Source: Candidatus Limimorpha caballi (lineage in GTDB: Bacteria > Bacteroidota > Bacteroidia > Bacteroidales > F082). From it: a stretch of DNA of 64,000 nt. Each line of letters begins with the position of its first letter. Position 1 is the stretch's first letter. This document shows positions 36,495-44,442 of the stretch, one piece after another. Made by a program: the position numbers and the translations under genes. The stretch covers positions 124,001 through 188,000 of the forward strand of contig JAGHUX010000005.1 of NCBI GenBank assembly GCA_018064605.1, read 5' to 3'. Under the pieces are notes generated by a model. That model was not told the DNA's origin. It did not search any database and was given only the letters and a program-made list of their open reading frames with translations.

Positions 36495-37784
36495 ATGGCA
36501 CAAAAAGCAAAACAATGGGGAGCCATCATCGTCATGATCGCCCTCTTCGCGATGATAGCCTTCGTGACGAACCTCTGCTCACCGATGGCCGTCATCGTCA
36601 AGAATCAGTTCGGAGCAAGCAACTTCCTTTCGCAGATCGGAAACTACGGCAATTTCATCGCATACTTGGTGATGGGAATCCCGTCGGGCATGCTCATCAA
36701 GAGATACGGTTATAAGAAGACCTCGTTGATCGCCTTGGCGGTCGGCATCGTCGGCATCCTGGTGCAATGGGCGAGCGGTTCGGTCGGTTTCGGCCTTTAC
36801 CTCCTCGGCGCGTTCATCGCGGGCTTCTGCATGTGCATGCTCAACACCGTCGTCAACCCGATGCTCAACCTCCTCGGCGGCGGCGGCAACAAAGGCAACC
36901 AGCTCATACAGATCGGCGGCGTGTTCAACTCGGCGGCGGCTGTCGCGGTTTACATCATCATGGGCGCACTCATCGCTGACGCGACAAAGGCGAAAATCTC
37001 CGACGCCACACCTGCCCTGCTGATAGCACTCGCCATCTTCGTCATCGGATTCATCGTCATCCTCTTCACAAAGATTGAAGAACCGGCGCAGCCTGTGGAA
37101 GTCAAGTCGGAGAAGAAAGACAAATACAGCGCGTTCTCGTTCCGTCACTTCAAACTCGGCATCCTCGCCATCTTCCTTTACGGCGGCATCGAAGTCGGCA
37201 CTCCTACTTACATCATGCAGTATCTCACTTCACCAGAGACATCAGCGACACCCGGTCTCGGCATGAACGCCACCATCGTCGGCCTCATCGTCGCCGTCTA
37301 TTGGCTGATGATGCTCATCGGTCGTTTCATCGGCGGCACCATCGGCAGCAAGGTCTCTTCAAAGGCGATGGTCTCTACGGTTTCAATCGCCGCCATCGTC
37401 CTGGTGCTGTTCGGAATGTTCGCCCCTGCCTCATGGATGGTCAACGTCCCGGGCATCGACTGGGCCAACGTCTCCGTCATCTGGGCCGAGGTGCCCGTCG
37501 GCATCTTCGCCTTCATCCTCGTCGGCCTCTGCACCTCGGTGATGTGGGGTGCCATCTTCAACCTCGCCACCGAAGGCCTCGGCAAATACACGGCCATCGC
37601 CTCCGGCGCGTTCATGACAATGGTGTTCGGCTTCGCCATCATGGTCGGTCTCCAGGGCCTCGTCGCCGACTGGACAGGCAGCTACATGACAAGCTACATC
37701 GTGGTCGTCGCCTGCGCCGCCTACATCCTGTTCTACGCGCTTGTCGGAAGCAAGAACGTGAACAAGGACATCCCGGTGGAATAA
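36495..37784 (+). CDS. gluP: Glucose/galactose MFS transporter (GluP/FucP family)
   Basis: 429 residues with about 12 membrane helices and the central cytoplasmic linker EEPAQPVEVKSEKKDKYSAF. Family features include LCSPMAVIVKNQF in helix 1, the intracellular GMLIKRYGYKKTS loop, and NTVVNPMLNLLGGGGNKGN with NQLIQIGGVFNS, as in the FucP/GluP group of sugar:proton symporters. It would import the galactose (or glucose) that galK and galM process. A strong terminator ends the unit 32 nt after the stop. Confidence 0.9.
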   Translation: MAQKAKQWGAIIVMIALFAMIAFVTNLCSPMAVIVKNQFGASNFLSQIGNYGNFIAYLVMGIPSGMLIKRYGYKKTSLIALAVGIVGILVQWASGSVGFGLYLLGAFIAGFCMCMLNTVVNPMLNLLGGGGNKGNQLIQIGGVFNSAAAVAVYIIMGALIADATKAKISDATPALLIALAIFVIGFIVILFTKIEEPAQPVEVKSEKKDKYSAFSFRHFKLGILAIFLYGGIEVGTPTYIMQYLTSPETSATPGLGMNATIVGLIVAVYWLMMLIGRFIGGTIGSKVSSKAMVSTVSIAAIVLVLFGMFAPASWMVNVPGIDWANVSVIWAEVPVGIFAFILVGLCTSVMWGAIFNLATEGLGKYTAIASGAFMTMVFGFAIMVGLQGLVADWTGSYMTSYIVVVACAAYILFYALVGSKNVNKDIPVE

Positions 37785-37816
37785 AGAGGAGTGTTAAGAG
37801 AAGAGTGTTAAGAGAG

Positions 37817-37859
37817 AACAAGCCCGAGGGTTTCAAGCCTTCGGTGCTTGTTTTGTTTA
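37817..37859 (+). terminator. Terminator of the galactose operon
   Basis: Stem AACAAGC-CCGAGGG / CCTTCGG-T-GCTTGTT followed by TTGTTT. Just before it (37788-37816) two near-identical copies of GAGTGTTAAGAGA lie in tandem. Confidence 0.88.
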
Positions 37860-37892
37860 GAATAATCACAAACAAATTTGATTTTATACAAC

Positions 37893-39185
37893 ATGAAAAT
37901 CACGATAAAATTCACAGTGTTAATGGCGTTCACGTGCCTGATTGCGCACGGATGCAGGAAAGACAATTCAGACACGTCAGACAATCCGATTGTACCGGAA
38001 TATGGTTTCCCACAGGCCGAATATCACAAAGCCGGTTCGATACTGATGTACACGCCCGGTTTAGAGCTGTTTGACGGCGTGATTCATCCCGCCGCCGGAC
38101 TTTATGAGACATATTTCAATATTGATGAAGCAGCGGCCGAACACAGAAATTACATCTCCATGCTCGAAGCCGAAGGCTGCACTGTATATACGGTTGAGAA
38201 TACGTTGCTGTCGATGCCTCATGACGAACTTGTCGCCCTCGCCGACGGATCGCTCACCTACGATGTTGACAATACCGGGATTTCACCTGAGGAAGCGGAA
38301 GCATACAGACAGGAGGTGCTTGCCGCGATGAGCAATTCCGACCTGCTAAGAGTCATAATCAACAGACCAACCGTGGTTCTCGAAGAGTCGGGAATCAACA
38401 CAGGATATACGGCGGAATACATACACGAGCCTCTGATGAACATGTATTTCCTGAGAGACCAGAGCATAACGACACCAAAAGGACACATCATGTGCCGCAT
38501 GAACTCGGCTCAGAGATTTCCTGAGGTTGACATCATCGAGGCATGTTATGAACAGCTCGGCGAACCGGCGTTCTACCGTGTCAGCGGCGAGGAAAGCCAT
38601 CTTGAAGGCGGCGACTACATTCCTTTCGGAACAATAAGCCTCATCGGACAGGGACTGAGGACCAACCAAAACGCCATTGATGAGTTGCTTGAGCATGACT
38701 GCTTCGGACATGACACCGTGGTAGTGGTGCGCGAACGCTGGAAAGACCAGTATCAGATGCACCTCGACACATATTTCAACGTCATCGATAAAGACTTATG
38801 CACTATGTGTTTCAACCGCTACGACGCCACGGATATGAACGACATCAACTATCTCACGATTGACATGTATGTACGTGATGCCGGTCAGAAAGGGTATCAC
38901 ATGGAACCGTCATATTCAGGGATGGGATTCCGCGATTTCCTTGAGTCAAGAGGCGTTGACATCATACGCATCAGCAAGGAGGACGCCGACCATTACGCCA
39001 ACAACTTCCTCACGGTGGGAGCGCGTCACATAATGTCGGTGGCGGGGCAGAGCGAGGCTCTCAAGGCTGAATATTCCAAACACAACGTGTGCGTTGATTG
39101 GGTGCCGCTCGACAACCTTATCGGAGGATATGGTGCCGCCCACTGCATGACACAGGTGATGAGCAGGGCTGTGACAAACCGCTGA
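37893..39185 (+). CDS. Arginine deiminase-family lipoprotein
   Basis: 430 residues from the ATG at 37893, with a lipoprotein signal (TCLIAHGC, Cys21). The rest aligns by eye along arginine deiminase: AGSILMYTPGLELFDGV, MYFLRDQ (Asp189), HLEGGDYIP (Glu238), MHLDTYFNVID (His290) and the nucleophile Cys418 in GYGAAHCMTQVMSR. All catalytic positions are kept. Known arginine deiminases are cytoplasmic and accompany arcB/arcC, which are absent here. An envelope-anchored copy would convert external arginine, or possibly another guanidino compound, to citrulline and ammonia. Acts alone: no clear operon partner. Confidence 0.87.
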   Translation: MKITIKFTVLMAFTCLIAHGCRKDNSDTSDNPIVPEYGFPQAEYHKAGSILMYTPGLELFDGVIHPAAGLYETYFNIDEAAAEHRNYISMLEAEGCTVYTVENTLLSMPHDELVALADGSLTYDVDNTGISPEEAEAYRQEVLAAMSNSDLLRVIINRPTVVLEESGINTGYTAEYIHEPLMNMYFLRDQSITTPKGHIMCRMNSAQRFPEVDIIEACYEQLGEPAFYRVSGEESHLEGGDYIPFGTISLIGQGLRTNQNAIDELLEHDCFGHDTVVVVRERWKDQYQMHLDTYFNVIDKDLCTMCFNRYDATDMNDINYLTIDMYVRDAGQKGYHMEPSYSGMGFRDFLESRGVDIIRISKEDADHYANNFLTVGARHIMSVAGQSEALKAEYSKHNVCVDWVPLDNLIGGYGAAHCMTQVMSRAVTNR

Positions 39186-39284
39186 TTCATAATTAAATAG
39201 CGGACATAATTCGGTTGCTGTTTTACTTGTTGTTTATCTGACCGTGTCAGAAAGAAATTAGCAGACGAGTTCATCAGGGATTTA

Positions 39285-39728
39285 TTATCTTAATGCAACA
39301 ACCGGCTTCGCCAGACCCCAGTGGACGAGTTCCGTTCCCGGGAGTTTGGCGTCGCTTATGACATCTAAGCCGAGCCTGCGCGTCATCTTCAGGCCTCCGT
39401 AACGTATGAAGTTCATCACGGAGACGCCTTTGAAACCGGGCGCGACCCAAAGAATCCATCCGTTGCATTCAGGACCATCAGAATAAACGAGAGTTCTGGA
39501 GTAGAAATATTCAAGGTTGAAGAGCCACATCGTGCGCAACTCTTCCTTTGTGCAAGGATGCCCTACGAAATAATTTATCAACGGGTAACTCACGCTTTCG
39601 TATGCTTCAGCGGCGCAATCGGCAAACTTTGATATTTCCTCTTTTGTCATGAGATGAAATCCCTTTGACTTCACGTATTCAACAGCTTCGGCAAGAATAA
39701 CATCCGCCGTCTTATCACTTTTCTACAT
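39285..39728 (-). pseudogene. Broken GNAT-type acetyltransferase
   Basis: The reading frame from 39728 begins ATG TAG: a stop at codon 2, after which the frame is open for about 145 codons (KSDKTADVILAEAVEYVKSKG, FHLMTKEEISKFADCAAEAY, YPLINYFVGHPCTKEELRTMW). Only the N-terminal half of a GNAT-like acetyltransferase is present. It stops after the WILWVAPGFKGVSVMNF strand and an unrelated tail, and the acetyl-CoA-binding motif (Q/RxxGxG/A) is missing. A GTG at 39674 could restart translation but would still give a truncated protein. An intact -7 element remains upstream. Confidence 0.7.
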
Positions 39729-39807
39729 TTTTTACCTCAAAAAAATCAAAATTTAATTTTCAAAATTTATAGACAATGGTTAAAAATCTTTCACGAAAAT
39801 AATTCTG

Positions 39808-39815
39808 CAAAAATA
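39808..39815 (-). promoter_or_regulatory. -7 element upstream of the broken GNAT gene
   Basis: TATTTTTG on the minus strand, 80 bp before the original ATG at 39728. Confidence 0.45.
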
Positions 39816-39871
39816 CACACAAAAATCAATAATAAACCAGCAAGAATCAAGGATTCAATATTTGAAGAGAA

Positions 39872-40573
39872 TCATTTCAGATACGCTTTCCTCTCCCCTT
39901 CCGGAAATTTCTCTATCGCGTACCGCAACATCGTCCGCGGCATCGTTTTGCAGCGCGGCTCCAGCCATTCGCGGAGACGGTTCATGTCGCGTTTGCCCGC
40001 ATCACGCACAAGCCAGCCGGCGGCTTTTTGCAGCAAATCGTGCAACGGCAAAGGCTTTTCAAGGAAAATGTCGGCGATTTTATAAGTGTCGTCAAGCTCG
40101 CCATTCCTAATGAACGCCATCGTGCTGACAATCCCGATTCGTTGCTCCCAGATGGTTCTGCCGTTTCTCGCAAGGTCATAAAGCAACGTCCTGTCCTTGT
40201 CGAGAAGCCATGCGCCAAGAATCTCGTAACAGCTCAAATCGACCAGATCCCAATTATTAATGTATTGGGTATGAGAAAGATAAAAATCAACGCACTCTTT
40301 TCTGATATTTTTTGAGTGTTTGAATATCTGCACAAGTGTCAAAAGCGCGGCGAGCCTGACCTCGTGATATTCGCTCGCGATGCATTCTTCAAGCTCGTCG
40401 AAAGTCGTCTCTTTCCAAAGTTCCTTGACAACGCCTCGTGTCACCGGGACTTTAATGCCAAGGAACTGGTCACCTTCGCCGTATTGTCCCTTGCCGGTCT
40501 TGAAAAAACGTGATAATCCCGTAACTTGAGAATCATCGCGTCTTGAAAGCATTGTGTTGTATAATTTATTCAT
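39872..40573 (-). CDS. DNA alkylation repair protein (AlkD-like)
   Basis: 233 residues, all-helical HEAT-like repeats. Family marks: FFKTGKGQYGEGDQFLGIKVP near the N-terminus, a NNWDLVDLSCYEILGAWL segment and an LLQKAAGWLVRDAGKRD stretch near the C-terminus. AlkD glycosylases excise bulky N3- and N7-alkylpurines. The conserved active-site Trp and Asp appear to be kept in NWDLVD. Start at 40573 (MNKLYN); a codon two residues upstream is also possible. Confidence 0.92.
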   Translation of the reverse strand: MNKLYNTMLSRRDDSQVTGLSRFFKTGKGQYGEGDQFLGIKVPVTRGVVKELWKETTFDELEECIASEYHEVRLAALLTLVQIFKHSKNIRKECVDFYLSHTQYINNWDLVDLSCYEILGAWLLDKDRTLLYDLARNGRTIWEQRIGIVSTMAFIRNGELDDTYKIADIFLEKPLPLHDLLQKAAGWLVRDAGKRDMNRLREWLEPRCKTMPRTMLRYAIEKFPEGERKAYLK

Positions 40574-40665
40574 TATCAAGCGAATTTATAACATTCGTAT
40601 ATTTTATTACAAATTCCGTTTATGACATTTGAAAAGATTTATTAACTTTTAATTGCAAATAAAAA

Positions 40666-41592
40666 TTAACGTTTGTACGCTCTTAATAAGACGTTCTCTC
40701 TCAATGAGTTATTATAAAATTGTATGTCGTAGAAATGCAGACAGTCTTCCGGCCACACTTCCGCAAACGGAAGTTCTGGCTTTTCAAAGTCATTGACTAT
40801 CAACACATTCAAAGCCGTATCAATCGCTGCTGTAACATTCTGCCCGCCGAAACTGAAATCAGCCGGAGTCGCGTCGGTGGTCCAACTTATCGGATTTATA
40901 CATGTTACGGAGTTTTCATAGACGGGTATCCAGATACCGTCGGGACTTTTCACCGAGTTGAACGAGATTGTCACGCCGGTGTCTGTCGCCGATTCCGCAG
41001 GGACGATGTTTTCACAATTCAGGTCTTCCACACTGATTCCGTCTCCTATCACGTATGCCGCAACAAGACGGCTATATTGTTCACTGTCAAGATGTTTCAG
41101 GAGTTCCTTTGTCATCATCGCGCCCTGGCTGAAGCCGATTATCACAAAACGTCGGCCGTTATTCCATGTCCGCATATAATAATCGAACGCATCGAAGACT
41201 TCATTTTTCACACTGTCATAGATGGCTTGAAAATCATTCTCTGGCAAAGCGATAGAACTCATCGTAAACTGATGATAATAAGGCGAAAAGTAATTTATCG
41301 AATCGGGGAAAACTGTCTTTTGGACAAATTCCATTTCAATCGCCAAGGTCTTTCTTTCGTTTTCGTTGAGAACCGCCGTATAATGTTCCTTCCCCAAAGA
41401 ATCAAAAGAGCGCATGACATTTGTGGAAACAAAATAAAAGGCATCGACAAAGTTGTCGTCAACTTCTTTTCCGGTCTGAAACCAGGCCTCGTCAGTTGTC
41501 CAATAACTACGAGTTTGTCTTTCATCTTCGCAAGAAGCAAATGTGAGTGCAATTACAGCAATCAGAAGTAATGATTTAAAATTTTTTAACAT
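40666..41592 (-). CDS. DUF3089 alpha/beta-hydrolase-like lipoprotein
   Basis: 308 residues; lipobox FASC near residue 21. DUF3089 pattern: VDAFYFVSTN near the start, VFDAFDYYMRTWNNGRRFVIIGFSQGAMM with the nucleophile-elbow Ser of GFSQG, and YVIGDGI. The fold is alpha/beta hydrolase; the substrate is unknown. It lies 24 nt after the YjbR-like gene on the same strand. Confidence 0.88.
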   Translation of the reverse strand: MLKNFKSLLLIAVIALTFASCEDERQTRSYWTTDEAWFQTGKEVDDNFVDAFYFVSTNVMRSFDSLGKEHYTAVLNENERKTLAIEMEFVQKTVFPDSINYFSPYYHQFTMSSIALPENDFQAIYDSVKNEVFDAFDYYMRTWNNGRRFVIIGFSQGAMMTKELLKHLDSEQYSRLVAAYVIGDGISVEDLNCENIVPAESATDTGVTISFNSVKSPDGIWIPVYENSVTCINPISWTTDATPADFSFGGQNVTAAIDTALNVLIVNDFEKPELPFAEVWPEDCLHFYDIQFYNNSLRENVLLRAYKR

Positions 41593-41616
41593 TTTCTTAT
41601 TTTTTGTAAATATTTA

Positions 41617-41967
41617 TTAACAATTAAATTTGACCTGTTCCTTTTTCGGCAGTTTCTTGTTCACTTCGCCGAAAGAATGTCTGCAAAGTGATTCAACAAG
41701 GTCATCAGGAATTTGCCCGTCGAGATGAATCTGATTCCAATATTTTTTGTTCCAATGGTGAGCGCCTTCGATTTCAGGATAATGTTCACGAAGTTCAAGA
41801 GCATATTCGGGCTCGCATTTCAGGACGACCAAATTCGTTTTATCCAAAATTATTGCACCAAAAATCTTGCCTTTCAGCCTGAAAACCAACACGGTATCAT
41901 CGAAAGGCATGTCTTCTGTCGCGAAAGGAAGCGACAGGCAGTATTCACGGAATTGTTCGATGTTCAT
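41617..41967 (-). CDS. MmcQ/YjbR family protein
   Basis: 116 residues, the usual length. Motifs: SLPFATEDMPFDDTVLVFRLKGK, the NLVVLKCEPEYALELREHYP segment and YWNQIHLDG with SLCRHSF. YjbR has a CyaY-like fold; a DNA-binding role was proposed but is not settled. Its promoter lies 36 bp upstream. Confidence 0.93.
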   Translation of the reverse strand: MNIEQFREYCLSLPFATEDMPFDDTVLVFRLKGKIFGAIILDKTNLVVLKCEPEYALELREHYPEIEGAHHWNKKYWNQIHLDGQIPDDLVESLCRHSFGEVNKKLPKKEQVKFNC

Positions 41968-42002
41968 GATTTCAACGTAAAATTCAAAACTGATTTGAGT
42001 TG

Positions 42003-42010
42003 CAAAAATA
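42003..42010 (-). promoter_or_regulatory. -7 element for the YjbR-DUF3089 pair
   Basis: TATTTTTG on the minus strand, 36 bp before the YjbR start. No clear TTG partner. Confidence 0.45.
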
Positions 42011-42050
42011 CATTAAATTTCAATTCGATTAATAACATAAATGAGTTATA

Positions 42051-42142
42051 TTTTGGAAAAAGTATCGGAATAATTTTAGAAAAAGTGTCGGAATAACTTT
42101 GGAAAAAATGTCGGAAAATTTTTAGAAAAAATGTCGGAAAAA
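42051..42142 (+). repeat. Four tandem 23-bp repeats upstream of an AAA/DUF4143 gene
   Basis: Units at 42051, 42074, 42097 and 42120, each of the form TTTTRGAAAAARTGTCGGAA plus 3 bp. The array ends 2 bp before the TTG element of the next promoter, so it occupies the position of an upstream activator or repressor region. Confidence 0.9.
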
Positions 42143-42144
42143 TA

Positions 42145-42173
42145 TTGTAACTCCAAAATAATGTGTATCTTTG
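42145..42173 (+). promoter_or_regulatory. Promoter of the first AAA/DUF4143 gene
   Basis: TTG at 42145-42147 and TATCTTTG at 42166-42173, 18-bp spacer, directly after the four 23-bp repeats. Confidence 0.65.
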
Positions 42174-42200
42174 CAGCCGAAATAAAATGATAGAATTTTT

Positions 42201-43484
42201 ATGTCAAAAGAAGTAAAATACAAGCAAAGGATCGCCGACTATATGCTACGGCGGAGGCTTGAAGGGAAAGGTGCGATTTTGATTGAGGGTCCTAAGTGGT
42301 GCGGCAAGACCACGACTGCCAAACAAGTTGCGGGAAGCATCCTCAATTTGGGCGACATTACTGTTTTAAAGGAGGCGCAACAGGATTTTCAGATACAGCC
42401 GAAGAAGTTGCTTGAAGGCGACACGCCGAGGTTGATTGACGAGTGGCAGACGATGACTCCGCTGTGGGACATGGTCAGGTCGGAGGTTGACGAGCGTCAA
42501 GGCGAAGGGCATTTCATCCTGACGGGAAGCAGCGTGCCGCCGGAACAGGATTCGTTGATACACAGCGGGACAGGCCGAATAGGACGACTCAAGATGAGAA
42601 CCATGAGCCTGTGGGAATCGGAGGAGTCGTCGGGAAGCGTCAGCCTCAGCGACCTCTTCAACGGAGTCGATTTCGGCACTCCGTCAAACGACATCAACAT
42701 CGAACAGCTGGCATTTCTTATATGCCGCGGCGGATGGCCGAAATCGACATTGTTGAGGAAAAACGCCTCCCTTGACGAAGCATTTGATTATTTCGACGCA
42801 ATTTACAATGTTGACATTCATAGAGTTGACAACATCAGACGCAGCAGCGAACGCGCACGTCTGCTCCTCAGGTCATACGCCCGCAACCAAGGCTCGTCAA
42901 TAAGTTTCGAGAAGATGAACGCCGAGATAATCGACAATGACAACAAATCAATTTCATCGGAGACGATTTCCGACTATGTCGGTGCGCTGAGGAAGATTTT
43001 TGTGATTGAGGACATGCCCGCATGGAATCCGAATCTAAGGAGTAAGATCGCGATACAAAGCACTGACACACGGTATTTTACGGATCCGAGCATCGCCACA
43101 GCAGCACTCGGCATAAGCCCCGATGACCTTTTGAATGACCTTTGCAGCTTCGGATTGTTCTTCGAGACGATGGCAGTCCGCGACCTGCGCACATACGCCG
43201 ACGCCATGGACGGGAAAATCTTCCATTACCGTGACTCGAAAGGCCTTGAATGCGATGCGGTGCTTCACCGACGCAACGGCTCGTATGCCCTGATTGAGAT
43301 CAAACTCGGCGGTCTGGACAACATCGAAAAAGCAGCGGCGACGCTAAAGAAAATGGCCGACAAAATCGACACGACGAAAATGCCGCAGCCGTCATTCATG
43401 ATGGTCTTAACCGGCGTCGGCTCATACGCATACCGTCGTCCTGACGGCGTTCTCGTTGTCCCTATCGGCTGCTTGAAAGATTAA
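42201..43484 (+). CDS. AAA ATPase with DUF4143 domain (first copy)
   Basis: 427 residues. N-terminal AAA_14 domain: Walker A GPKWCGKTTTAK (about 30-41), LIDEWQ Walker B and FILTGSSVP sensor motif. The middle holds a winged-helix-like segment. The C-terminal DUF4143 (about 205-390) ends in an RDSKGLECDAVLHRRNGSYALIEIKLGG stretch, a PD-(D/E)xK-nuclease-like core. Such proteins are frequent and poorly understood in gut anaerobes. The gene is monocistronic, with four 23-bp repeats before its promoter. Confidence 0.92.
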   Translation: MSKEVKYKQRIADYMLRRRLEGKGAILIEGPKWCGKTTTAKQVAGSILNLGDITVLKEAQQDFQIQPKKLLEGDTPRLIDEWQTMTPLWDMVRSEVDERQGEGHFILTGSSVPPEQDSLIHSGTGRIGRLKMRTMSLWESEESSGSVSLSDLFNGVDFGTPSNDINIEQLAFLICRGGWPKSTLLRKNASLDEAFDYFDAIYNVDIHRVDNIRRSSERARLLLRSYARNQGSSISFEKMNAEIIDNDNKSISSETISDYVGALRKIFVIEDMPAWNPNLRSKIAIQSTDTRYFTDPSIATAALGISPDDLLNDLCSFGLFFETMAVRDLRTYADAMDGKIFHYRDSKGLECDAVLHRRNGSYALIEIKLGGLDNIEKAAATLKKMADKIDTTKMPQPSFMMVLTGVGSYAYRRPDGVLVVPIGCLKD

Positions 43485-43496
43485 AAGCCAAACAGC

Positions 43497-44204
43497 TCAA
43501 CGTCTCAATTCCAGAACATCCAATACTTCCGAGAACTCTCTGATTTTCACCACATTCGGGTGCTCGTATGTCTCAACGACCTCATGCCGCCACGTCGTGT
43601 GGAACGGGATATGTATTCCGTAGCCACCCATCTTCAAAACGGGGCTTATATCCGACTTGAACGAATTGCCGATCATCAGGAACTCTTCAGGTTTCACGTT
43701 CTCGTCTTTGCAAAGCCGCTGATATTCAGCGAGTCCCTTGTTTGAGACTATCACAACCTTGTCGAAGAACCTCCCAAGTCCCGACCTCTTGACCTTGTTT
43801 TCCTGATCGAGCATGTCGCCTTTTGTGAGGAGGATTATGCGGTAACGCTGCGAGTCGCGCATGACCTGCAATGTCTCGGCGACGCCTTTCAGCGGCGGCA
43901 CGGGGATCGAGAGCAGCGACTTCACCGTTGTGATGATCTTTTGCAGTTTGCGGCCATCTATCTTATAATCAGAGATTTTCAGCGCGGTCTCCATCATTGA
44001 TATGCAGACCGCCTTGCCGCCATAGCCGAGCACCGGCATGTTCGCCGACTCGACCTCAAACAGTTTCTCGGAAAGCTCCGCCGCCGGGCCGTATTCCTTC
44101 AGCGTCTCGGTGAAAACGTCCTCCGCGCGGTCGTAATAGGTCTGGTTGTCCCAAAGAGTGTCGTCGGCATCGACGGCGATGAGTTTTATCTTGCTTAAAT
44201 CCAT
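43497..44204 (-). CDS. HAD-family hydrolase
   Basis: 235 residues. Motif I is AVDADDTLWDN (Asp12 nucleophile, Asp14), motif II LLTKGD, the conserved Lys lies in the SNKGLAEYQRL region, and motif IV is MIGNSFKSDI. An alpha-helical cap covers about 20-90. Substrate unknown; small phosphate esters are usual. A palindrome in its promoter region suggests regulation. Confidence 0.9.
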   Translation of the reverse strand: MDLSKIKLIAVDADDTLWDNQTYYDRAEDVFTETLKEYGPAAELSEKLFEVESANMPVLGYGGKAVCISMMETALKISDYKIDGRKLQKIITTVKSLLSIPVPPLKGVAETLQVMRDSQRYRIILLTKGDMLDQENKVKRSGLGRFFDKVVIVSNKGLAEYQRLCKDENVKPEEFLMIGNSFKSDISPVLKMGGYGIHIPFHTTWRHEVVETYEHPNVVKIREFSEVLDVLELRR

Positions 44205-44274
44205 TTTCTCAAATCATTGTATTTCAATATATTCCATATCATTCTTCACATTTCTCCCGCATAAAATTTTCGTG

Positions 44275-44282
44275 CAAAGATA
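44275..44282 (-). promoter_or_regulatory. -7 element for the HAD hydrolase gene
   Basis: TATCTTTG on the minus strand, 70 bp before the start codon. A 20-bp palindrome lies just upstream of it. Confidence 0.5.
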
Positions 44283-44288
44283 CACAAA

Positions 44289-44308
44289 TTCACTTTTCCA
44301 AAAGTGAA
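44289..44308. promoter_or_regulatory. Operator-like palindrome upstream of the HAD gene
   Basis: Arms TTCACTTTT (44289-44297) and AAAAGTGAA (44300-44308) separated by CC: perfect 9-bp arms. It lies 6 bp upstream of the -7 element and spans the -33 zone. Confidence 0.55.
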
Positions 44309-44442
44309 ATGATAAATTTTCATTCAATATTATACTGCTCTCATTTCTCCAGACCACCTTGTCGCAGGAATCCCTGCACACGTCATTGTTTCTTTCATCG
44401 CAAGATGTAGAACGAAACTGACAGCAGCCACAAGACATGTTG

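Noticed and set aside
42051..42142. Repeat protein coding region
   Set aside because: A 23-bp period does not keep a reading frame and stop codons occur in the units; it is a non-coding array.
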